From Porphyrobacter sp. SLTP (GTDB lineage Bacteria > Pseudomonadota > Alphaproteobacteria > Sphingomonadales > Sphingomonadaceae), in contig NZ_JAAALE010000004.1 of the NCBI RefSeq assembly GCF_009905735.1, forward strand, positions 170,908 through 234,907: a DNA stretch of 64,000 nucleotides, given 5' to 3'. This document shows, piece after piece, positions 27,682 through 36,240 of the stretch (its first letter is position 1; each line of letters starts with the position of its first letter). A program made the translations under genes and the position numbers. The notes beneath the pieces were generated by a model. The model made no database searches, had not been told where the DNA came from, and saw nothing but the letters and a program-made list of their open reading frames with translations.

Positions 27682-28206
27682 ATGGCTGATCCATTTGTCG
27701 CCGAAATTCGGGTCGTCCCCTTCAATTTTGCGCCGAGGGGTTGGGCGTGGTGCGACGGACAAATCTTGCCGCTGTCGCAGAACACCGCGCTGTTTTCGCT
27801 GCTCGGAACGACTTACGGCGGTAATGGCGAATCGAACTTTGCCCTTCCGAACCTGCAGGCGTCGGCAGTCATGGGGCCTGGCCAAGGTCCGGGGCTCAGC
27901 GATCGCTTTCTCGGCGAACAGGGCGGCTCTCAAACAGTGACACTGCTCCCGATCGAGATGCCCGGACACGCGCATACGATGCAGGCCACGAGTTTTCCGG
28001 CAAACGCCTCGCTTGCCAGCGCCGGCGCAGCGATAGCACGCAGCGTTGGCGGCGCGGCCCATGCGCCAACCGGCGGCCCCGCGGCGGTCATGGCGCCGGA
28101 GGCCCTCGCTCCCGCAGGCGGCGATATGCCCCACAATAACATGATGCCTTATCTGACGATGTATTTCATCATCGCGCTCCAGGGCGTGTTTCCTCCGCGG
28201 TCGTAA
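27682..28206 (+). CDS. Phage tail-collar domain protein 3 (Mdp-like, diverged)
   Basis: 174 residues, 15 bp after paralogue 2 with AAGGA before the ATG. It keeps AEIRVVPFNFAPRGWAWCDGQ, SLLGTTYGGNGESNFALPNL and PGHAHTM. It has lost the RGR motif of its sisters (LQASAVMGPG instead) and has an Ala/Gly-rich middle. The C-terminus NNMMPYLTMYFIIALQGVFP is conserved. It is probably a specialised third subunit of the same assembly. The next gene begins 141 bp later. Confidence 0.88.
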   Translation: MADPFVAEIRVVPFNFAPRGWAWCDGQILPLSQNTALFSLLGTTYGGNGESNFALPNLQASAVMGPGQGPGLSDRFLGEQGGSQTVTLLPIEMPGHAHTMQATSFPANASLASAGAAIARSVGGAAHAPTGGPAAVMAPEALAPAGGDMPHNNMMPYLTMYFIIALQGVFPPRS

Positions 28207-28347
28207 GAGCATCCCCATTTCGTTTGAAGCAATGCCGGCCAGACTCGTCGCGCCGGCCAACACTACAGTGCCGGCCCACTCCTTCTATTCTGGTCCCAAA
28301 CTTTCAGCCGCGATGGCAGCCACCACGACCATGAGAGCGACCAGAGT

Positions 28348-29454
28348 ATGACTGACGCGGCGCCACCTTCTGCCAGCAGCAAGGCACCCCAAAGCCCGCA
28401 ATTCTCGGTCAACCTGTCGCGCGGGTTTGAAGCCTGGCTGGCCGGACAGAATGCCAGCCTTGCCGTCACGACCTATCAGGTCGGCAAGCTGATCTTCTTT
28501 GGCCTAGATGGCAGCGGCAAGTTCTGGAGCTACAACCGCAATATCGGCCGCTGCCTCGGGCTCGGCGTGCGGCTCGACCCGCCGACCGGACGGGCCCGGG
28601 ATCTATGGGTCTCAAGCGACGTCCAGCTCTACCGTATGAGCGATGTCCTCGATCCCGGCGGCGTTGGGCCTCGGCAAGCCGACGCGCTGTATGCGCCCCG
28701 CATCAGCTACTTTACTGGCGATCTGGATATCCATGATCTGGCGGTGGACCACGAGGGCGCGCCAATTTTCGTCAACACGCTGTTCAATTGCCTTGCCCGG
28801 CCGGACCCCGACCACAGCTTTCAGCCAGTCTGGAAGCCGCCGTTCATCTCGCGGCTGGTGCCTGAGGACCGGTGCCATTTGAACGGGCTGGCCATGCGTG
28901 ACGGCAAGCCTGCCTATGTCACGATGGTGAGCCGGTCTGATACCTTCGATGGCTGGCGCGATGGTCGCCGCGATCAGGGGCTCGTCATGGACGTCTCGAC
29001 CAACGAGATCATCTGCTCAGGCCTCTCGATGCCCCATTCGCCGCGCTGGCACGAGGGCAAGCTCTACGTGCACAACAGCGGCACCGGCGAATTTGGCTAT
29101 GTCGACTTTGCGACGGGCGCGTTTGAGCCGATTACCTTCTGTCCGGGCTACCTTCGCGGGCTGGCGTTCATGGACAATGTCGCGGTGGTTGGCATGTCGC
29201 TGCCACGTGACAACAAGACCTTCAGCGGTCTGGCGCTCGATGAGGCACTCGAACAGCGCAAGATGAACCCGCGCGCAGGGCTCTACTTCATCGACCTGAC
29301 CACCGGCGCCGTCATGCACACGATCAATTTCGAAGGGATCGTGACCGAGCTCTATGATGTCGCCATTCTTCCGGGCGTCCGCCAACCCGCCGCCCTCGGA
29401 CCAGCTTCGGCCGAGGTGCGGCGCACGATCAAGGTCGATTTGAGCAATTTCTGA
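28348..29454 (+). CDS. TIGR03032-type protein (predicted beta-propeller)
   Basis: 368 residues without a signal peptide. The blocks NLSRGFEAWLAGQNASLAVTTYQVGKLIFFG, YFTGDLDIHDLAVD, PIFVNTLFNCLA, CHLNGLAM, VMDVSTNEIICSGLSMPHSPRWHEGKLYVHNSGTGEFG and FCPGYLRGLAF match the uncharacterised TIGR03032 type as I remember it. Repeated strand-turn units and Trp/His patterns suggest a propeller. It follows the collar genes on the same strand after 141 bp and may be the last cluster member or its own unit. No enzyme activity is known to me for this family. Confidence 0.75.
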   Translation: MTDAAPPSASSKAPQSPQFSVNLSRGFEAWLAGQNASLAVTTYQVGKLIFFGLDGSGKFWSYNRNIGRCLGLGVRLDPPTGRARDLWVSSDVQLYRMSDVLDPGGVGPRQADALYAPRISYFTGDLDIHDLAVDHEGAPIFVNTLFNCLARPDPDHSFQPVWKPPFISRLVPEDRCHLNGLAMRDGKPAYVTMVSRSDTFDGWRDGRRDQGLVMDVSTNEIICSGLSMPHSPRWHEGKLYVHNSGTGEFGYVDFATGAFEPITFCPGYLRGLAFMDNVAVVGMSLPRDNKTFSGLALDEALEQRKMNPRAGLYFIDLTTGAVMHTINFEGIVTELYDVAILPGVRQPAALGPASAEVRRTIKVDLSNF

Positions 29455-29665
29455 TGATGAAAGACAGCACCTGAGAGCCGAACCGGCATGCAAGGCAGGG
29501 GCGCACAAATATTGGGGCCAGGATCGTATTCTCTGCCAAGGCGGTTCCGGCGCAGCTGGGTCCTCGTCAACCAGACTTCGCCCGGTTGTTTGCGGACATG
29601 GCCTTCGAGGATGGTGGCACCGTTCGGTCAGGTCGGTTGCGACAGCCCCAGATACAGGCCCACGT
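29455..29665. other. Short convergent intergenic gap
   Basis: 211 bp between the TIGR03032-type gene and the end of the SorB-like gene. No hairpin with a T run and no small gene were seen; short open frames here are not supported. Confidence 0.5.
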
Positions 29666-30013
29666 TCAGGGCGCTGGCGTGGCACCTTGCTGTTCGGCCC
29701 CGGCAGCTTGGACGGCGACCATGTAAGCGGCGATCTGCGGGATCGCCTTGGGATCGACCGGCGCCTTGTAGACCTCGATCATCTTCTTGGCGATTGATTG
29801 CCACTTTTCGGCGCTGACCTTGGGTTGTTGCAGCATGGTCGACGGCGAATGGCAGGCGGTGCAGTTTTCCAGCACAGCCTCGCGTCCGGGGCCTTCAGGC
29901 AGAGCGAGCGGATCGTCCGGCAGCGTGATCGCAACGTCGGTGAAGGTCACCTCGGGCTCGCTCTCGCAGCCTGCCAGCGCCAGCGCGGCGGCGATGATCG
30001 CCAGACCTCTCAT
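29666..30013 (-). CDS. c-type cytochrome lipoprotein, SorB-like
   Basis: 115 residues: lipobox LALAGC with Cys16, then one haem-binding motif CTACH at 51-55. The short tail has several Met residues that could be the sixth haem ligand. It is small for a cytochrome c and is paired with the molybdenum enzyme just upstream (ATGA overlap at 30010-30013). By analogy with SorAB, it would accept electrons from sulfite oxidation at the periplasmic face. The C-terminus is Ala/Gln-rich and probably disordered. Confidence 0.85.
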   Translation of the reverse strand: MRGLAIIAAALALAGCESEPEVTFTDVAITLPDDPLALPEGPGREAVLENCTACHSPSTMLQQPKVSAEKWQSIAKKMIEVYKAPVDPKAIPQIAAYMVAVQAAGAEQQGATPAP

Positions 30014-31233
30014 TGCGCCCTCAGGGTGATGCGTTCGATCACATTGCGGGCATAGCCGGAGGGGTTCCAGACGAGGGTATCGGGCTGCACCATGCCATTG
30101 GCATTGGCAGCCCGCACGCCAATCCCGGCGAGGTCTTGTGTGACCGAAGGCAGCGTCACCGACCAGCGGCGGAAGGCATAGGGGCCTTCATCCGGGCCGA
30201 GCGCGCACGGCAGTTTCAGCCCCGGCCCGACCAGATCGACCCGCGCCAAGGCGGCATCCCCGCCCATCGCAATGCCTTCGAGCGTCAGCGGCTTGCCCCG
30301 TGTCACCGCCGCGCCATCGGCATGGCTGGTGATGAAGGCGCGCGGCGGCATGGTGGTGATGGACACCGTCGGGAAATCCTTGTCGTCGGGCGTAATCGGC
30401 TGCGCGGGCATCCGGTAGGACTTGGCGACATAGTAGCTGTCATCCTCCCCGGTCAGCACTTCGATCGTGCTCAGCATCTTGACCCAATAGGTCGAGAACC
30501 ACCCGGGCACCACGATCCGCAAAGGATAGCCGTGAAGCAGCGGCAGCGGCTCACCGTTCATGCCCCAGGCGACCAGCACGTCGTCGCGCATCGCGATATC
30601 CAGCGGGATCGACTTGATGAATTGCGGCGCGCCATCGGTCAGCGGCACGTCGAGGCCGGCAAAGCGCACGCGGGTCGCCCCGGCGGCCACGCCTGCTTTG
30701 GCGAGCACGTCCTTCAGCCTGACGCCGGTCCACTTCGCGCAGCCCATCGCGCCATTGCCCCACTGGGTGCCGGTGACGCGCGGCTCCGACAGCCCGCGGC
30801 CGTTGCCCGCGCATTGGTTGATCGCGACAACCTCGACATGCTCGCCCGCGTTGGTGATGTCGTCGAGGGTGAGCGACACCGGAGCCTTGACCGCCCCGCC
30901 CACTGCCACCCGGTGCGCGGTAGCGTTGATCGACGTGGGCATGTCCCAGTTCCAGCGCACGAACATCCGGTCATTGGGCGTGATCGTCCCTTCGCTGAAA
31001 GCCGCCATCGGCGTTTCGAGCAAAGGCGGCCGGATGCGCTGGACGATCATCTCGCCCTTGCCGGGGAAGGTCGGCGCAAGTGGCCGCGAGCTCGGCCCGC
31101 CGGGCAGGCCGAGATCGATCATCGGCCCCAACTCCTGCGCCAGCAGCGGCGCGGCCAGCGCCGCCCCGCCTGCGCCTGCAATCAGCGCGCGGCGTGTCAG
31201 GCGTGCGCTTGCATCATTGTCCGGTTTGGTCAC
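30010..31233 (-). CDS. Sulfite-oxidase-family molybdopterin oxidoreductase, SorA-like
   Basis: 407 residues with a Tat leader (TRRALIAGAGGAALAA, residues 13-29). The Mo-cofactor domain carries Cys141 in INQCAGNGRG, the molybdenum ligand, plus RVTGTQWGNGAMGCAKWTGVRL and GYPLRIVVPGWFSTYWVKML. The C-terminal immunoglobulin-like dimerisation domain follows (about 295-407). With the downstream mono-haem cytochrome it makes a SorAB-type sulfite dehydrogenase, oxidising sulfite to sulfate in the periplasm. Another organic sulfur substrate cannot be excluded. Confidence 0.88.
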   Translation of the reverse strand: MTKPDNDASARLTRRALIAGAGGAALAAPLLAQELGPMIDLGLPGGPSSRPLAPTFPGKGEMIVQRIRPPLLETPMAAFSEGTITPNDRMFVRWNWDMPTSINATAHRVAVGGAVKAPVSLTLDDITNAGEHVEVVAINQCAGNGRGLSEPRVTGTQWGNGAMGCAKWTGVRLKDVLAKAGVAAGATRVRFAGLDVPLTDGAPQFIKSIPLDIAMRDDVLVAWGMNGEPLPLLHGYPLRIVVPGWFSTYWVKMLSTIEVLTGEDDSYYVAKSYRMPAQPITPDDKDFPTVSITTMPPRAFITSHADGAAVTRGKPLTLEGIAMGGDAALARVDLVGPGLKLPCALGPDEGPYAFRRWSVTLPSVTQDLAGIGVRAANANGMVQPDTLVWNPSGYARNVIERITLRAQ

Positions 31234-31303
31234 ACCCGTTCCCTCACGCCCGATCCTGTCGCGGCCGGATTAAGAGCAAATCCCGGCATCGTCCAGCAGG
31301 CGC

Positions 31304-31885
31304 TCAGCGGCGCTTGAGGATCAGGTAGAGCGCACCCTCGCCGCCGTGGCGGATATGGGCGCGGCGCACGGCGGTGATCGTGTCGGCATGGCGGCTCGCA
31401 GCGAGCCAGTCGAGCAGCTTGGCGCGGATTGCCCCGCGTTTGGCCATGCGATCCGCCGGATCGACCGGACGCTCGCGCCCCGCCACCACCAGCACCACCC
31501 GCGCGCCCATCAGCCGCGCCTGATCGATGCCGCCCATGATCCGGTCATAGGCGGTGTCGAGCGTGTAGCCGTGGAGGTCGAGCGTCAGGTCAGGGTCGAG
31601 CCGCCCCGCCTTCATCCGCCGGTCCCAGTGCGAATCGAGTCCCGTCGGGTTCTCTCCCGCAGACCGGGGCGGCGGCGCAGCCAGGGGCTGGCGGAGGGGT
31701 GCGCGCGGCTTGGGCAGTGGTTTGACCGGTTTGATTGGTGAGGCAATCTTGGCCGGGATCGGTGTCGCCGCCTTGGGCAGTGCGGGGGGATCAGGTCGCT
31801 TTTTTCCCGGCAGGGGCTTCACGCTCGAAGCCAGATGCGCCCATGCTGCCTGCTCGCCGGTGGTCAGCCCCCGCGGCGCTCTCAT
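31304..31885 (-). CDS. Smr-domain protein
   Basis: 193 residues from the ATG at 31885, which overlaps the mltA stop (ATGA); the longer open frame is out-of-frame reading of mltA. The N-terminal 90 residues are Pro/Lys-rich and probably disordered. The C-terminal Smr domain shows LDLHGYTLDTAYDRI, VVAGRERP and IRHGGEGALYLILKRR. Smr domains, related to MutS2 tails, have nicking or RNA-cleaving activity in some members. This is the third gene of the tim44-mltA-smr series typical of alphaproteobacteria. Confidence 0.9.
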   Translation of the reverse strand: MRAPRGLTTGEQAAWAHLASSVKPLPGKKRPDPPALPKAATPIPAKIASPIKPVKPLPKPRAPLRQPLAAPPPRSAGENPTGLDSHWDRRMKAGRLDPDLTLDLHGYTLDTAYDRIMGGIDQARLMGARVVLVVAGRERPVDPADRMAKRGAIRAKLLDWLAASRHADTITAVRRAHIRHGGEGALYLILKRR

Positions 31886-33081
31886 CGCGCGCCAAGCCGC
31901 GCCGCCGCCGCGCGCGGCAGCAGCACGTAGGCGCGCCCGCGCCCGCTCATCCCGCCGGCAATGCGGCGCGCATCCTCGCCCGCGCCCCAGAAGGTGTCGA
32001 AGCGGTTCGCCCCCTTGATGGCCCCGCCGGTGTCCTGCGCGATCCACAAGCCGTTCGCCTCGGCCCGGTCGAGCCCCAGCCACACCGGCGCGCCGAGCGG
32101 GACGTAGGCCGGGTCCGCCGCCACCGAAGATTCGCGTCGCACCGGCACGCCCAAAGCGCCCATGGGGCCATCGCCCTTCAATTCGGCAAAGAAGATCCAG
32201 CTCTTGTTGAGCCGCATCAGATCACGCCCCTCGCGCGGGTTCTGGCGGATATAGGCCATGATCCCCTGCATCGATCCGGAGTACTTGCCCGGCCCTTCGC
32301 CCAGTAACCCGCGTTCCCGCATCACGCCGCCGATGCCGACATATTCGCGCCCGTTCTGCCCGGCATAGCCGATGCGAATGACCTCACCCTCAGGCGTGCG
32401 CAGGCGGCCCGAACCCTGAATCTGGAGGAAGAAGAACTCGACCGGATCGGCCGCCCAGGCGATGATCGGCGCCTTGCCCGCCAAGGCCCCGTCCTCGATC
32501 GCCGCGCGGTCATGATAGAGCACGAAGCGGCCCTGTTCGTCATAGCGGCCCAGGGGCGGGCGACCGGTGCGTTCGGAGGCAGGCACATCGTCGGGCCAGC
32601 CACGCACCAGATCGGACGGCATGGCGTAGACGGGGACTTCAAAGCCTGCGCGCCGGGTGCGGCTGCCGGCAATCTCGGGCTCGAAATAGCCGGTGGCAAA
32701 GGCCTTGCCATCGCCGATCTGCACGGCGGTGAACTGTTCGGCGAAGAAGCTGCGCGCCCGTTCAGGCGCGATCCCGCGCGCTGCATCGCAGACCCCGCGC
32801 CAATCATCGCGCCGGGTCAGGCCACTCGCATCCTCGCGGGTGAGCAGACGCGGGCAGGATTCGATGAAGCTCGTCAACGCACCCCGTGCATCGGCATCAT
32901 TGACCGACAGCGCTGCCAGAGCGGGCCCGAGCGCCACGCCCGCCAGCACCGCATTGGCAGCCGCAGAGGCGACGGGAGCGGCCGGCGCGCTGACCACAGG
33001 GGGCGGCACGCTGCCTTGCGGGATAACCCGCCCACACCCCGCCAGTGCCAACAGCATCGCAAGGCCAAGCAGCAGCCGCAT
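31882..33081 (-). CDS. mltA: Membrane-bound lytic murein transglycosylase A
   Basis: 399 residues from the ATG at 33081, chosen for GAGGAA six bases upstream and the lipobox LALAGC right after the start. Longer in-frame starts run into the tim44 region. MltA features: ATGYFEPEIAGSRTR, the PVYAMPSDL stretch, FFLQIQGSGRLRTPEG, IRQNPREG..LMRLNKSWIFF, and the 3D-domain end LWIAQDTGGAIKGANRFDTFWGAG. It cleaves peptidoglycan to 1,6-anhydromuramyl products at the outer-membrane inner face. It lies 37 bp downstream of the Tim44-like gene. Confidence 0.93.
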   Translation of the reverse strand: MRLLLGLAMLLALAGCGRVIPQGSVPPPVVSAPAAPVASAAANAVLAGVALGPALAALSVNDADARGALTSFIESCPRLLTREDASGLTRRDDWRGVCDAARGIAPERARSFFAEQFTAVQIGDGKAFATGYFEPEIAGSRTRRAGFEVPVYAMPSDLVRGWPDDVPASERTGRPPLGRYDEQGRFVLYHDRAAIEDGALAGKAPIIAWAADPVEFFFLQIQGSGRLRTPEGEVIRIGYAGQNGREYVGIGGVMRERGLLGEGPGKYSGSMQGIMAYIRQNPREGRDLMRLNKSWIFFAELKGDGPMGALGVPVRRESSVAADPAYVPLGAPVWLGLDRAEANGLWIAQDTGGAIKGANRFDTFWGAGEDARRIAGGMSGRGRAYVLLPRAAAARLGAR

Positions 33082-33118
33082 TTCAGATTCCTCGCGACGG
33101 GGCATCAGGCCCCCGGGG

Positions 33119-33772
33119 TCAGCCTTCGTCGGTTTCGTCGAGCAGCCAGTTGGGATCGCGCGCCGTGATATTGCGCGAGAAGGTCCAGACGTCGCGGCTT
33201 TCGACCGCATCATCCAGCGACCCGGCGATGACATTGCCATCCTTGTCGCGGGTGACGGCCGCGATATCGGCGACGAAGAGCAGCGCGATCCGTGCCATCT
33301 TGCCATCGAGCGAGGCCGAATGGATGCGCACTTCCTCAACCCGGATCAGCGTGTTGTCCATCGTTTCGCCCGCCGCCTCGCGCGCATCGATAGCTGCGAC
33401 GAAACCGGCATAGACGTCATCGTCGCACAATTCGCGCAGGGTTTCCCGGTCACCCTTCCAGAAGGCTTCGAGCGTCATGCGATAGGCACCGCGTGCGCCT
33501 TCGAGGAACTGGGCGAGGTTAAACTTGCTGTCAGCCGCCGCGATCTCGCGCAGCCCGCGCTCAACCGCCGGCATCACGCCTTCAAGCTCCACCGGGCGCG
33601 GCGGGGCCACGGCCGTCGGCATCGCTGCAGGACGGATCCCGGCGGGCTTGTCATCCGATTCGAAGCGCTGCACCGCAGGCTCTTCTTCCTGCTCTGCCCG
33701 GCGTCCGAGCACCGAATAGAGGCGCAGGCCGAGAAACGCGGCGACCATGGCGAGGAGAACGATTTCGAGCAC
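33119..33772 (-). CDS. Tim44-like domain membrane-anchored protein
   Basis: 217 residues: an N-terminal membrane helix (MLEIVLLAMVAAFLGLRLYSVLG), a charged linker with EEEP, then the Tim44-like domain (ADSKFNLAQFLEGARGAYRMTLEAFWKGDRETLREL..., RDVWTFSRNITARDPNWLLDETDE). Bacterial members (TimA-type) resemble mitochondrial import-motor Tim44. Their bacterial role is not settled. Its divergent partner 272 bp away is secB, a conserved arrangement in alphaproteobacteria that hints at a link to protein export. Confidence 0.92.
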   Translation of the reverse strand: MLEIVLLAMVAAFLGLRLYSVLGRRAEQEEEPAVQRFESDDKPAGIRPAAMPTAVAPPRPVELEGVMPAVERGLREIAAADSKFNLAQFLEGARGAYRMTLEAFWKGDRETLRELCDDDVYAGFVAAIDAREAAGETMDNTLIRVEEVRIHSASLDGKMARIALLFVADIAAVTRDKDGNVIAGSLDDAVESRDVWTFSRNITARDPNWLLDETDEG

Positions 33773-34044
33773 AGCAACAATTCCGATCTTCGTACAGGGC
33801 GATAGCTCAGCTACGGCGCAGCTTGCCCCAAGGACGCCTACACTGCCTTAAATGGGTATCGATTACAATTCGCCAACGCCCAATCGGTTGCTGTCCGGGT
33901 TGAATCTTTCGCCCTGGCCCACCGCGCGTGCCTGCGGTTGCGGGCAAGCCGCGCCCCTGCTAGGCGCACGCCCAAGCGACCTTCGCATGCCATGCGTGCG
34001 TCAGGCGCACGTCCTGTTACCCATTTTGAAAGACCAGTGACACC

Positions 34045-34590
34045 ATGTCCGACGAAGAAGGCGTCCTCACCAATCTCGACACCATGAACGCCGGTGGGCC
34101 GCAGCCCAATGGCGAAGACACGCTGCCCGCGGTCGGGATCATCACGCAATATGTGAAGGACCTCTCGGTCGAAAACCCCAGCGCGCCGGATGTGTTCCAG
34201 TGGGCCGAACCGCCGCAGATCGACGTGCAGTTCAACATCGGCGCCGAGCTGATCGGCACCGACGTGCATGAAGTGACGCTGAAGCTGACACTGACCGCCG
34301 CCTCGCAGCGCGGGACGATGTACATCGTCGATCTCGCCTATTCGGGCCTCGTCGGTATGCGCAATGTGCCCGAGGAGCAGGGTCACGCCTTCCTCTATGC
34401 CGAAGCGCCGCGCCTGCTGTTCCCCTTCGCCCGCCGCGTCGTTGCCGATGCCGTGCGCGATGCCGGTTTCCCGCCGCTGATGGTCGATCCGGTCGACTTC
34501 AACGGGCTCTACGCGCAGCAGCTGGCCGCGCGCCGGGCTGAAGAGGCCGCCGGGGGCAAGCCGATTTCCCCGGTGACGGGCAACGCCTGA
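34045..34590 (+). CDS. secB: Protein-export chaperone SecB
   Basis: 181 residues. Conserved SecB stretches: IITQYVKDLSVENPSAP near residue 33, FNIGAELIGTDVHEVTLKLTLTA, YIVDLAYSGLVGM and YAEAPRLLFPFARRVVADAVRDAGFPPLMVDPVDFNGLY. The tetramer binds unfolded preproteins and hands them to SecA. The C-terminal tail is longer than in enteric SecB and lacks its zinc-binding SecA tail. It is followed 29 bp later by murJ. Confidence 0.96.
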   Translation: MSDEEGVLTNLDTMNAGGPQPNGEDTLPAVGIITQYVKDLSVENPSAPDVFQWAEPPQIDVQFNIGAELIGTDVHEVTLKLTLTAASQRGTMYIVDLAYSGLVGMRNVPEEQGHAFLYAEAPRLLFPFARRVVADAVRDAGFPPLMVDPVDFNGLYAQQLAARRAEEAAGGKPISPVTGNA

Positions 34591-34619
34591 TCCTCTGATC
34601 ACAGCGGTCGCGGCCAGCC

Positions 34620-36239
34620 ATGAGCCTGCTTAGAAACGTCGGCACGATTGGCGGGCTGACTGCGGTAAGCCGGGTGTTCGGCTTTGCCCGCGACATTCTT
34701 CTCGCCCGCGTGCTGGGCGCGGGGATGGCGGCTGACGCATTCCAGCTGGCTTTCACCCTGCCCAACACCTTCCGCCGACTGTTCGCGGAGGGCGCGTTCA
34801 GCGTCGCTTTCGTCCCGCTCTACAGCCGCGCGCTGCATGGCCGCGATGGCGAGCCGGGCAGCGAGGAGGCAGCGACCAAGTTCGCCGATGATGTGCTGAG
34901 CGTATTCGTGTGGGTGCTGCTCGCCTTCAGCGGGATCTGCATGGTGTTCATGCCTGCGATCGTCTGGGCGCTGGCTAGCGAATATGGCGACGTTCCGGGC
35001 AAGTTCGAGCTTTCGGTCTTCCTCAGCCGGGTGACCTTCCCGTATCTGTTCTTCATCAGCTTGGTCGCCATGCTGTCGGGCCTGCTCAACGCGCGGTCAC
35101 GCTTTGGCCCCGGAGCGGTGGCGCCGGTGCTGCTCAACATCTTCCTGATCACCGGCATCCTGCTCGGCGACCATTGGCGCGGAACGAGCGGCGATGATGT
35201 GGTGGTGGTTCAAGTGTTGGCCGCCACCGTCTCCTTATCCGGCTTTGCGCAGCTGCTCTATCTGGCGTGGGAGACCCGCCGCGCGGGCGTAAAGCTGAAA
35301 GTGCAGCTGCCGCGCTTCACGCCCGAGGTGAAGCGGCTCGGCCTGCTGATCCTGCCGGCGACGTTCGGCGCGGGAATTTACCAGATCAGCCAGCTGGTCG
35401 ACACCTTCTTTGCGACGTCCCTGCCGCAGGGTTCGCTGACCTTGCTGAAGCTGGCCGACCGCCTGAACCAGATGCCGCTCGGGATCGTCGGGATCGCGCT
35501 GGGCACGGCGATCCTGCCGATGCTGAGCCGCCACATTCACACCGGTGACAAGGCCGAGGCGCAGCGGTTGCAGGGCAATGCCTTTGAAATCGCGACCCTG
35601 CTGACCCTGCCCGCCGCAGCCGCCTTGGCAGTGTGCGCACCGGCGTTCTGCACGGCCTTCTTTGTCGGCGGCAAGTTCACCGCCACCGACGGCGCATTGA
35701 TGGCGCAGATCGTGGTCGCGCTGGTTGCGGGCCTTCCCGCGTATGTCATCGTCAAGGTGCTGAACCCCGGCTTCTTCGCCCGTGAGGATACCCGCACCCC
35801 GGTGTGGACGGCACTCGTTTCGCTGATCTTCAATGTCGCGATCAATTTGTATGTGGTGAACCGCTTCGGGATCGTGGGGCTGGCAGCGGCAACCGCCGCC
35901 TCGGCCAGCCTCAATTGCGTGCTGCTTTACATCATCCTCCACCGCCGCGGGTGGTTCCACTTCACCCCCAAGCTGGTCAGCCGGGTGGCGCGGCAATTGC
36001 TGGCGACGGGCGCGATGACCGCGGTGTTGTGGTACCTGATGCCGCTGATGGCGGAACGTTATGGCGCCAGCCTGATCGAGCGCGTCTGGTCGCTGGGTGT
36101 GCTGGTGGCCGCAGGCGGTGCGGTGTTCTTTGCCGCTGCGTTTGTGTTCGGCGCGCTCGACAAGGACCTGCTCGCGCAGCTACGGCGCAGGAAACCGGCC
36201 CGCACCAAGGCCGATGACAAGATACTAGAGGTTGAGTGA
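34620..36239 (+). CDS. murJ: Lipid II flippase MurJ
   Basis: 539 residues with about 14 membrane helices of the MOP/MVF superfamily. The start MSLLRNVGTIGGLTAVSRVFGFARDILLARVLGAG and the loop FRRLFAEGAFSVAFVPLY are hallmarks of MurJ, with NPGFFAREDTRTP further on. The enzyme flips lipid II across the inner membrane for peptidoglycan synthesis and is normally essential. The stop lies 1 bp before the trpS ATG, so trpS is translated from the same transcript. Confidence 0.96.
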   Translation: MSLLRNVGTIGGLTAVSRVFGFARDILLARVLGAGMAADAFQLAFTLPNTFRRLFAEGAFSVAFVPLYSRALHGRDGEPGSEEAATKFADDVLSVFVWVLLAFSGICMVFMPAIVWALASEYGDVPGKFELSVFLSRVTFPYLFFISLVAMLSGLLNARSRFGPGAVAPVLLNIFLITGILLGDHWRGTSGDDVVVVQVLAATVSLSGFAQLLYLAWETRRAGVKLKVQLPRFTPEVKRLGLLILPATFGAGIYQISQLVDTFFATSLPQGSLTLLKLADRLNQMPLGIVGIALGTAILPMLSRHIHTGDKAEAQRLQGNAFEIATLLTLPAAAALAVCAPAFCTAFFVGGKFTATDGALMAQIVVALVAGLPAYVIVKVLNPGFFAREDTRTPVWTALVSLIFNVAINLYVVNRFGIVGLAAATAASASLNCVLLYIILHRRGWFHFTPKLVSRVARQLLATGAMTAVLWYLMPLMAERYGASLIERVWSLGVLVAAGGAVFFAAAFVFGALDKDLLAQLRRRKPARTKADDKILEVE

Positions 36240-36240
36240 C

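Noticed and set aside
26655..28206. Prophage remnant
   Set aside because: Only collar domains are present; no integrase, terminase, capsid, tape-measure or lysis gene is found in the flanking DNA.
31882..33339. Extended 485-residue reading of the mltA frame
   Set aside because: The N-terminal extension reads through the Tim44-like gene, and a proper ribosome-binding site and lipobox start at 33081.
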